Shown one piece after another: positions 6,635 through 12,542 of a DNA stretch of 12,542 nt. The notes under the pieces are model-generated. The model was given only the letters and a program-made list of their open reading frames with translations. It was not told the DNA's origin and ran no database searches. The position numbers and the translations under genes were made by a program. Every line of letters begins with the position of its first letter. Positions within the stretch are counted from its first letter, which is position 1. Origin of the DNA: Pseudomonadota bacterium (GTDB lineage: Bacteria; Pseudomonadota; Alphaproteobacteria; Rhizobiales; Rhizobiaceae); assembly GCA_023388675.1 (NCBI GenBank), contig JAEWFU010000002.1, positions 1-12,542 on the forward strand, read 5' to 3'.

Positions 6635-6649
6635 TTAGCAACTCGTTAA
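6635..6649 (+). promoter_or_regulatory. Possible CtrA-type site before the hybrid kinase gene
   Basis: TTAG (6635-6638), 7 bp, TTAA (6646-6649) matches the TTAA-N7-TTAA pattern bound by the alphaproteobacterial cell-cycle regulator CtrA with one mismatch. It lies 55 bp before the kinase start, a sensible place for control. AT-rich motifs are rarer by chance in this GC-rich DNA, but a single imperfect site is weak evidence. Confidence 0.3.
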
Positions 6650-6689
6650 GCCTTCCCGTGCAGAATTCACGCTGCATCAATCTGTGTAC

Positions 6690-6695
6690 GGAGAG
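6690..6695 (+). promoter_or_regulatory. Ribosome binding site that favours the GTG start of the kinase
   Basis: GGAGAG at 6690-6695 lies 8 nt before GTG 6704 but 14 nt before the in-frame ATG 6710. Spacing therefore favours the GTG. The two choices differ by only two residues. Confidence 0.5.
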
Positions 6696-6703
6696 CTCTA
6701 CCG

Positions 6704-9700
6704 GTGGCTATGCGGGAGGGGCGGGGCGAGCCCGAGACGACTGAAGCAGCGCATGTCCGCAAGTCTGGAACGCCGGATGAAAAATCCGGTGGGGATAGCG
6801 CTTGCGCGCCTTGCGGCGTTCAGATTCCTGCAGGTGCAGATGCCGCCGCGCTTCTTCTCCTCGAAGCGGACTGGTTCTGGGAATCGGATGCACAGCATCG
6901 GATCACGCATCTGTCGGACGGCTACCAAGACGTGACGGGCATCGATCCCGCGCGCGTGATTGGCCGTTCGCGGCTCGATTCCCTCCTCGCGGACAAGAGA
7001 TCGGCCGGCTCGCCGACCCAGCTTGGCGACCTGCTGGCCGGACGACCATTTGGAAGCTACGTCTATGCCATCCGCTGCGCGTCCGGCGATCATCGCTGGC
7101 TGTCCATCTCGGGTGTACCGCGCTTCGACGAACGCGGTCGTTTTGCCGGCTATCACGGCATCGGCCGCGACCTGACCGACATCCGGCAAATTACCGAGTT
7201 CAAGCATCGCGAAGATGAGCTCGCAGAGGCCCGCAGGCAGGCGGAAATCCTGCTTGGCGATCTGCAGAGCACGATCGATTCTCTGGATATGGGCGTGGTC
7301 CTGCTCGATCCGGAGCTCAACGCCCAGATGATCAACAGGACTTTCTACGACATCTGGCAGCTGACGCCCGACGACGTTTCCGTCGGAAGCCCGTTTCGTG
7401 CCCTGATGGACATCAACCGGCATACCGGCATCTACAAGGTCGCCGACGCGGAATGGGAAGACTACGTCGCCTACCGGCTCGACGAGATCAGGGGCGACGG
7501 GGTGCCGCCCCGAGAATTCCAGCGCGGCGACGGCGAGACCCTCATCTATTCCGTGACAGCCTTGTCGGGCGGCAAGCGGCTTGTCTCCTATTTCGACATA
7601 ACGGGTATCAAGGAGCGGGAAGGCCAGCTCGCGGAAGCGCTCGAGCAGGCGCGTCTGGCCGAAGCCGTCCTCAACAGCGTTCCCAATCCGATCTTCGTCA
7701 AGGACGCGAAGCTCAATTTCGTGATGGCCAACCAGGCCTTCGCGGCATTTCACGATGCGACGCCGGACGAACTGATCGGACGTAGCGGCGCGGATGTCGT
7801 CGGCGCCGAAAACGCGGCGCTGTTCGAGGAAAGTGAAAAGGAGGTCCTGAGGACCGGTGAAATCTTCGAGGTTCAGGAGGATTTCGACGTGTCGGGCATC
7901 GAGGGCTCGCGTATCGTACGCAAGAACCGCGTTCGCACCGCGAGCGGTCGTGACTACATCGCCTGCTCCATCTTTGACGTGACGGAGATGAAACGGCGCG
8001 AGAGGGACAGCCAGAAGGCGCACGACTATCTGGCGGGTGTTCTGGAATCGTTTCCCGCAGCTGTCATCATCTACGACAGCAACGACCGTTTCGTGCTGGC
8101 GAATCAAATGCTCGAGGACATGCTTCCCGAGCTGGTTCCGACGTGGCAGCGCGGCTGCACATATCGCGAGGCCATCGAGCTCGGGCACAGCTTCGGCTAT
8201 TTCCGCGCCTGCGGAGACCCGGCCGTCGATGCGCTTTACGACATGGATTACGAGGCTTGGGTCGAAGCCTATATGGATCGCCACGAGCTGCCGCGCGCAG
8301 TCTTCGAGCGCCGGAATCCGGACGGGCGCTGGTATCAGGCGCTGGATACGCGCATGCCGGACGGATCGTTCATTGGAATCCGGCTCGACATCACCGATAT
8401 CAAGGATCGCGAAGCCGCGCTCAAGGCGAGCATGGAACAGATCGAGCTGTTCAAGCACGTGCTCGACGATCTGCCGGTCTCGACCTACGTGAAAACCGAA
8501 AAGCTGGCGTTCGAATTCGTCAATAAGGCATGGTGCGAGATCACTGGCATCGCCAAGGAGGAGGCGCTCGGAAAGACCGACCGCGACTTCTTCGGGGAGG
8601 AGGGCGAAGGGTTCGCCGATCGCGATTTCAAAGTGCTTGCGACCGGCCTCCTGGATGAGACGGAGGAGACGCTGACGCGGCGCGACGGCACGGTGCGCCA
8701 GCTCATCGCGAAGAAAAGCCGGCTTGTGGGCGGCGACGGCAAGGTTCATCTGATCGGGTCGAGCACCGACATCACGGAGCTGAAGCAGCGGGAAGCCGAA
8801 CTGCAGGAGGCTCAGCGCAAGGCGGTGTTGGCCGATCGGGCGAAATCCGAATTTCTTGCCAATATGAGTCACGAGATCCGTACGCCGATGAACGGCGTGC
8901 TCGGCATGGCGGAGCTGCTTGCCCGGTCCGAGCTGGATTCGCGTCAGAAGACCTTCACCGACATCATCGTCAAGTCGGGCAACGCGCTGTTGACGATCAT
9001 CAACGACATCCTGGACTTTTCCAAGATCGACGCCGGCCAGCTGGTTCTCGATCCCGCACCGTTCCATCTGGCCGAAGCGATCGAAGATGTCGCAACGCTC
9101 GTGTCCGCGCGCGCCAAGGAAAAGGACCTGGAACTGATCGTGCGCGTGGAGCCGGGGCTGCACGACCATTATGTCGGCGACGTCGGACGCGTTCGCCAGA
9201 TCATCACCAACCTGCTCGGCAACGCGGTCAAGTTCACCGATGCCGGCCATGTGCTGGTCGACGTCACCGGCGAGGCGCGGGGCAACGAAAGCGTGCTGCG
9301 CGTCTCGGTGACCGACACCGGGATCGGAATTCCGAAAGACAAACTGGCTCAGGTTTTCGACAAGTTCAGTCAGGTCGACGCGTCCTCGACCCGGCGGCAC
9401 GAGGGCACCGGCCTCGGCCTGGCCATCACCTCGCGGCTCGTCGCGATGATGGACGGCGAGATGGGCGTTGAAAGCAGGGAAGGCGAAGGTTCCACATTCT
9501 GGTTCACGATCACGCTGCCGCGGACCGGAACATCCGGAAAGGAAAGGACCATGCCGATTGACGTATCCGGGGCGAGGGTTCTGGTGATCGATGACAACAC
9601 GGTGAACCGGACGATCCTGCTCGAACAGCTTGGAAGCTGGGGCTTCGATGCCTGCGCCGCGCAAAGCGGTCAGGAGGGCATCGCCGTATTGAACGCGGTG

Positions 9701-10474
9701 GCGGGGCTGGGCCTTCATGTCGACTGCGTCGTCCTCGACTACCAGATGCCGGGCATGACGGGCGGCGATGTAGCGCGCGTCATTCGCGCGACACCACAGA
9801 TCGCCAACACGCCGATCGTCATGCTGACGTCGGTCGACCAATCCCTTGGGCAGGCGAATTATCGCAGCCTCGACATCGACGCCCATCTCATCAAGCCGGC
9901 GCGTTCTTCCGCGCTTCTCGAGGCGCTGGTCTCGGCAATACAGAAATTCCGGGGGGAGGGGCCGGCAATCGAGGACGCCGGGCCGGACCTGGCGCAGAAA
10001 GAGGCGGAAACGCGAACGGAACCCGAAGCGCGACCCGAACTGCGCATCGTGCAGAGGGCGCCGGCCGGTGCAAAGGGTGTCGATATCCTCGTCGCGGAGG
10101 ATAACGAGGTGAACCAGCTAGTCTTCACACAGATCCTGGGCGATACCGGCTACCGCTACGAGATCGTCGGCACCGGAAGGCAGGCCGTCGAGAACTACCG
10201 CTCCATGAAACCCTCGATGATCCTGATGGATGTCTCCATGCCGGAGATGAACGGCCTGGAAGCCACCGCCAAGATCCGCGAGCTGGAGGCGTCGTCGGGG
10301 CAGCATGTCCCGATCATCGGCGTCACGGCTCATGCGCTCAAGGGCGACCGCGAACGATGTCTGGAAGCTGGCATGGACGACTATTTGTCCAAGCCGATCA
10401 GCCCGAAGACGCTGATGCAGAAGATCGAGCGGTGGATCGGCGGGACCGCCAACGCGGGCCATCGCGCCGGATAG
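6704..10474 (+). CDS. Soluble multi-PAS hybrid sensor histidine kinase with two receiver domains
   Basis: A 1256-residue protein with no membrane helix or signal peptide, so it should sense signals in the cytoplasm. Five PAS-like modules are visible, each ending in a D[IV]T-type or DLT motif and joined by charged helical linkers: about 48-162, 185-304, 320-430, 445-568 and 582-693. HisKA follows, with the phospho-accepting histidine H723 in SHEIRTPMN. The HATPase domain has N836 and N840 in ITNLLGNAVKFT, DTGIGIP (871-877) and GTGLGLAI (901-908). Receiver 1 (about 957-1080) has D963/D964, phospho-acceptor D1012, T1042 and K1064; receiver 2 (about 1127-1243) has E1132/D1133, D1176, T1208 and K1230. 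All catalytic residues are present. There is no HPt domain, so a separate phosphotransfer protein is needed. It is followed 170 bp later by pstS, but a Pho box lies between them, so it is probably not in the pst operon. The signal sensed is unknown. Confidence 0.94.
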   Translation: MAMREGRGEPETTEAAHVRKSGTPDEKSGGDSACAPCGVQIPAGADAAALLLLEADWFWESDAQHRITHLSDGYQDVTGIDPARVIGRSRLDSLLADKRSAGSPTQLGDLLAGRPFGSYVYAIRCASGDHRWLSISGVPRFDERGRFAGYHGIGRDLTDIRQITEFKHREDELAEARRQAEILLGDLQSTIDSLDMGVVLLDPELNAQMINRTFYDIWQLTPDDVSVGSPFRALMDINRHTGIYKVADAEWEDYVAYRLDEIRGDGVPPREFQRGDGETLIYSVTALSGGKRLVSYFDITGIKEREGQLAEALEQARLAEAVLNSVPNPIFVKDAKLNFVMANQAFAAFHDATPDELIGRSGADVVGAENAALFEESEKEVLRTGEIFEVQEDFDVSGIEGSRIVRKNRVRTASGRDYIACSIFDVTEMKRRERDSQKAHDYLAGVLESFPAAVIIYDSNDRFVLANQMLEDMLPELVPTWQRGCTYREAIELGHSFGYFRACGDPAVDALYDMDYEAWVEAYMDRHELPRAVFERRNPDGRWYQALDTRMPDGSFIGIRLDITDIKDREAALKASMEQIELFKHVLDDLPVSTYVKTEKLAFEFVNKAWCEITGIAKEEALGKTDRDFFGEEGEGFADRDFKVLATGLLDETEETLTRRDGTVRQLIAKKSRLVGGDGKVHLIGSSTDITELKQREAELQEAQRKAVLADRAKSEFLANMSHEIRTPMNGVLGMAELLARSELDSRQKTFTDIIVKSGNALLTIINDILDFSKIDAGQLVLDPAPFHLAEAIEDVATLVSARAKEKDLELIVRVEPGLHDHYVGDVGRVRQIITNLLGNAVKFTDAGHVLVDVTGEARGNESVLRVSVTDTGIGIPKDKLAQVFDKFSQVDASSTRRHEGTGLGLAITSRLVAMMDGEMGVESREGEGSTFWFTITLPRTGTSGKERTMPIDVSGARVLVIDDNTVNRTILLEQLGSWGFDACAAQSGQEGIAVLNAVAGLGLHVDCVVLDYQMPGMTGGDVARVIRATPQIANTPIVMLTSVDQSLGQANYRSLDIDAHLIKPARSSALLEALVSAIQKFRGEGPAIEDAGPDLAQKEAETRTEPEARPELRIVQRAPAGAKGVDILVAEDNEVNQLVFTQILGDTGYRYEIVGTGRQAVENYRSMKPSMILMDVSMPEMNGLEATAKIRELEASSGQHVPIIGVTAHALKGDRERCLEAGMDDYLSKPISPKTLMQKIERWIGGTANAGHRAG

Positions 10475-10547
10475 GTTCTTCGCCGGCTATACGACGGCAC
10501 TCTTCATTCTTTCCAAGGGTTGCGCGCGCCTGTCGGGTTTTATCTGG

Positions 10548-10576
10548 CTGACGCAAAACTGTCATCTGACTGTCAT
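10548..10576 (+). promoter_or_regulatory. Pho box (PhoB-binding site) upstream of pstS
   Basis: Two perfect direct repeats CTGTCAT (10559-10565 and 10570-10576) are separated by four bases, giving the 11-bp period on which PhoB dimers bind. A third, degenerate repeat CTGACGC (10548-10554, 4 of 7 matches) is in phase upstream. PhoB replaces the -35 contact at such promoters; a weak -10 such as TATTGC lies near 10587-10592. This puts pstS and the genes behind it in the phosphate-starvation regulon. Confidence 0.9.
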
Positions 10577-10644
10577 ACGGGGCCGTTATTGCCACTCCCG
10601 ACGCGTCAAGGCGTCCAACCGAATTCCGAGCAGGAGTAGGCCCT

Positions 10645-11685
10645 ATGAATAAATTCTTCCTCACGGCGTCGGCGGCTTCGATCGCTGTTGCCGCGTCGAT
10701 CGGCGCTGCCGCGGCGCAGTCGCGCGACACCATCCAGATCGCCGGTTCATCCACCGTTCTCCCCTTCGCCAGCATCGTGGCGGAAGAGTTCGGCAACGCG
10801 TTCCCCGAGTTCAAGACCCCGGTTGTCGGCTCCGGTGGTTCGTCGGGCGGCCTGCGCCAGTTCTGCGGTGGCGTCGGTGAAAACACCATCGACATCGCCA
10901 ATTCGTCGCGCCGCATCCGCGCCGGCGAGATCGAGGCCTGCAACGCTGCCGGCGTGAAGGACATCCGCGAAGTCATGATCGGCTACGACGGCATCGTGTT
11001 CGCCACCGGCGCCGACAAGGAAGACTTCGCGCTCGAGCCGGTACACATCTTCAAGGCGATTGCCGCCAAGGTTCCGGTCGACGGCGAGCTGGTCGACAAC
11101 CCGTACACCACCTGGAACGAAGTCGACGAGTCGCTGCCGAGCCAGCCGATCGCCGTCGCCATCCCGGCTTCCAACCACGGCACCCGCGAAGTGTTCGAGG
11201 AGCGCGTCATCCACGAGGGCTGCGAGAACGCCGGCATGCCGGAGATGGAAGAAGAGGCTCTCGAGGCTGCCTGCCTTGCGCTGCGTCAGGACGTTGTCGT
11301 CGAGATCGCCGGCGACTACACCGAGACGCTGGCCCGCCTGCAGTCCAACCCGGACACCATCGGCGTCTTCGGCCTGAGCTTCTACGACCAGAACCGCGAC
11401 TCGCTGAAGGTTGCCACCATGTCGGGCGTCACGCCGTCGCTCGAGACCATCGCCGCCGGCGAGTATCCGGTTTCGCGTCCGCTGTTCTTCTACGTGAAGG
11501 GCGAGCACATCGGCGTCATCCCGGGCATCGAGGAATATGTCGAGTTCTTCCTGTCCGAGCAGATGGCCGGCCTGGGTGGCGCGCTTGAAGGCGCGGGCAT
11601 GATCCCGGCTCCGGCCGAAGAGATCGGTGAGGTTCTCGCCGGGTTCCGCGAGGGCAAGTCCCTTACGGCTGCCGACGTACAGTAA
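10645..11685 (+). CDS. pstS: Periplasmic phosphate-binding protein PstS
   Basis: A 346-residue substrate-binding protein of the high-affinity phosphate ABC transporter. A signal peptide (about 1-24, ending AAAA before QSRD) precedes a mature domain with the family's phosphate-contacting motifs: IAGSSTVLPFA (32-42), GSGGSSGGLRQFC (62-74), the aspartate of GYDGIVFA (113-120), and NHGTREVFEE (177-186), where most PstS proteins have SGT. Four cysteines (74, 99, 193, 210) suggest one or two disulphides in the periplasm. The ATG at 10645 has AGGAG (10632-10636) with 8-nt spacing. Codon choice is strongly biased to C-ending codons, as expected for a protein made in large amounts. Control by PhoB is indicated by the Pho box about 70 bp upstream. 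pstC follows after a hairpin. The assignment is secure. Confidence 0.97.
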   Translation: MNKFFLTASAASIAVAASIGAAAAQSRDTIQIAGSSTVLPFASIVAEEFGNAFPEFKTPVVGSGGSSGGLRQFCGGVGENTIDIANSSRRIRAGEIEACNAAGVKDIREVMIGYDGIVFATGADKEDFALEPVHIFKAIAAKVPVDGELVDNPYTTWNEVDESLPSQPIAVAIPASNHGTREVFEERVIHEGCENAGMPEMEEEALEAACLALRQDVVVEIAGDYTETLARLQSNPDTIGVFGLSFYDQNRDSLKVATMSGVTPSLETIAAGEYPVSRPLFFYVKGEHIGVIPGIEEYVEFFLSEQMAGLGGALEGAGMIPAPAEEIGEVLAGFREGKSLTAADVQ

Positions 11686-11692
11686 ATCCTGC

Positions 11693-11727
11693 AAAGGGCG
11701 GGGCGCGTCCTCAGCGCCTCGCCCTTT
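11693..11727 (+). terminator. Hairpin between pstS and pstC, probable partial terminator
   Basis: A 14-bp stem, 11693-11706 (AAAGGGCGGGGCGC) against 11714-11727 (GCGCCTCGCCCTTT), with one G-U pair and a 7-nt loop, starts 8 nt after the pstS stop. The 3' arm ends TTT and TTTT follows four bases later, so it can act as a leaky terminator or as an RNA-stabilising 3' end. Either way pstS mRNA would exceed pstC mRNA, as usual for a binding protein and its permease. Confidence 0.75.
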
Positions 11728-11760
11728 CAGCTTTTCAACGATGTCTGGGGCACGAATCCG

Positions 11761-12542
11761 GTGAATACAGCTCTCGTCGCCGCCCTGCTGCTTGTGTTGC
11801 TCGGCTTTGCCTACCAGATGGGCTGGTCGCGCAGCCGATCGCTCGTCACGAGCGGAGGCAAGCTTCATTCGCGCCCTACATATCACGGCTCCCTCGCCGC
11901 AATCTGGGCCTTGCTGCCCGCCCTTCTCATTCTCGGCCTTTGGGCAGTCTTCGGCACCTCGGCTACACGGGCTTATATCATTGCGCAACTGCCGCCCGAG
12001 GTCGCCTCGCTGACCGGGGCCGATCTCGAAGGTGCGATAGCGCGCATCCGCCAGATCGAATCCGGCTTCGGCGTGCTTGGCGAGACGGCGCCCTGGGAAA
12101 ATGCCGCGGCCCAGGCGCTGCGCGAATTCCGGGTGCTGACCTATGCCGTCGTGCTCGCCGCTGCCGCAGGTACCGGCGCGCTTGGCCTCTTCATGGCGCG
12201 GCGGCGTATCACCGCGCGGCTGCGCGCCCGCAACGAGGTCGAGGGTGTCGTCCGTGTGCTGCTGATCGGCTGCTCCGTGGTTGCCATCCTTACGACCGTC
12301 GGCATCGTAGCCTCCCTGCTTTCGGAAGCGATCCACTTCTTCACCTTCGTCAGCCCTGTCGACTTCTTCTTCGGAACGGTGTGGAACCCGCGCTTTTCCT
12401 CCGTGGGTTCGGGTTCCGGCGACTACGGGCTGCTGCCGCTGCTCTGGGGTACGCTGATGGTTGCGACCATCGCGATGATCGTCGCGCTGCCTATCGGCCT
12501 GATGACCGCGATTTACCTGTCGCAATACGCGCCGCCCAGGGT
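11761..12542 (+). CDS. pstC: Phosphate ABC transporter permease PstC (partial, runs off the window)
   Basis: The frame is open from GTG 11761 to the end of the window (260 complete codons, no stop). The first 160 residues form the N-terminal extension found in the long PstC proteins of alphaproteobacteria: helix 2-20, helix about 45-65, a periplasmic-type loop, then helix about 124-145. After an arginine-rich cytoplasmic loop, a helix at about 163-188 leads into the conserved permease part: FFFGTVWNPRF (202-212), YGLLPLLWGTL (222-232) and LPIGLMTAIYLSQYAPP (243-259), the classic start of the PstC/PstA permease domain. The protein forms the membrane channel for phosphate together with PstA, powered by PstB. 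The GTG is preceded by TGGGG about 10 nt upstream, a modest ribosome site; no better in-frame start lies nearby. pstA, pstB, phoU and phoB are expected downstream. Confidence 0.93.
   Translation, partial: MNTALVAALLLVLLGFAYQMGWSRSRSLVTSGGKLHSRPTYHGSLAAIWALLPALLILGLWAVFGTSATRAYIIAQLPPEVASLTGADLEGAIARIRQIESGFGVLGETAPWENAAAQALREFRVLTYAVVLAAAAGTGALGLFMARRRITARLRARNEVEGVVRVLLIGCSVVAILTTVGIVASLLSEAIHFFTFVSPVDFFFGTVWNPRFSSVGSGSGDYGLLPLLWGTLMVATIAMIVALPIGLMTAIYLSQYAPPR

Noticed and set aside
6698..9886. A 1062-codon open frame antisense to the hybrid kinase
   Set aside because: Its codons are in exact register with the kinase codons, so it stays open only because the kinase avoids TTA, CTA and TCA codons, as expected at high GC. 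The translation is rich in R, D, H and V with no family motif.
10482..10498. A terminator for the hybrid kinase (GCCG ... CGGC)
   Set aside because: The stem is only four base pairs with a 9-nt loop and lacks a proper T-run.
10530..10536. CTGTCGG as a further Pho-box unit
   Set aside because: It is 29 bp from the first perfect repeat, out of the 11-bp phase.
10747..12525. A 592-codon minus-strand frame spanning pstS and pstC
   Set aside because: pstS and pstC happen to share the same register, so the mirror frame continues across both. The protein has no motifs and would cross a strong hairpin.
1..12542. Mobile elements, CRISPR arrays, tRNA or rRNA genes, phage or defence genes
   Set aside because: No transposase or integrase motif, regularly spaced repeats, tRNA-like cloverleaf or terminal inverted repeats were seen on either strand.

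Overview
This is a GC-rich alphaproteobacterial chromosome segment, most like a member of the Rhizobiales. That placement is inferred from base and codon composition, from PstC having the long N-terminal extension common in that order, and from a sugar-nucleotide module like the one known from Rhizobium. No mobile element, tRNA, rRNA or CRISPR array is visible. Genes are closely packed, and codon use looks native throughout.

Left part (1-1458): the window opens in the last 72 codons of an RskA-type anti-sigma factor. A secreted single-domain fasciclin (FAS1) protein follows on the same strand, ending in a good rho-independent terminator. A small lipoprotein of unknown function is encoded convergently. 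The anti-sigma/FAS1 pairing recalls the mycobacterial SigK-RskA-MPT70/MPT83 system, so the FAS1 gene may be the target of the (off-window) ECF sigma factor.

Middle part (1548-6612): a surface-polysaccharide group. It holds an O-antigen ligase/polymerase-like membrane protein (+), a reductase of the extended SDR family and a membrane-bound WbpM-type UDP-GlcNAc 4,6-dehydratase (both -, with overlapping ATGA stop/start), and, divergently, a short monotopic sugar-phosphate transferase (+). The dehydratase, reductase and transferase together match the logic for making UDP-N-acetylquinovosamine and transferring it to undecaprenyl phosphate, the first committed step of O-antigen assembly. No other glycosyltransferases or export genes are present here.

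Right part (6704-12542): a large soluble hybrid histidine kinase (five PAS-like modules, HisKA, HATPase, two receiver domains, no HPt), then the start of a phosphate-uptake operon: pstS and pstC (pstC cut by the window end). A perfect Pho box (two CTGTCAT repeats, 11 bp apart) lies before pstS. A strong hairpin lies between pstS and pstC and probably lowers expression of the permease relative to the binding protein.

No clearly new biological system is evident. The most useful leads are the ECF/FAS1 pairing, the detached quinovosamine initiation module, and the orphan-like multi-PAS kinase beside the pst operon.
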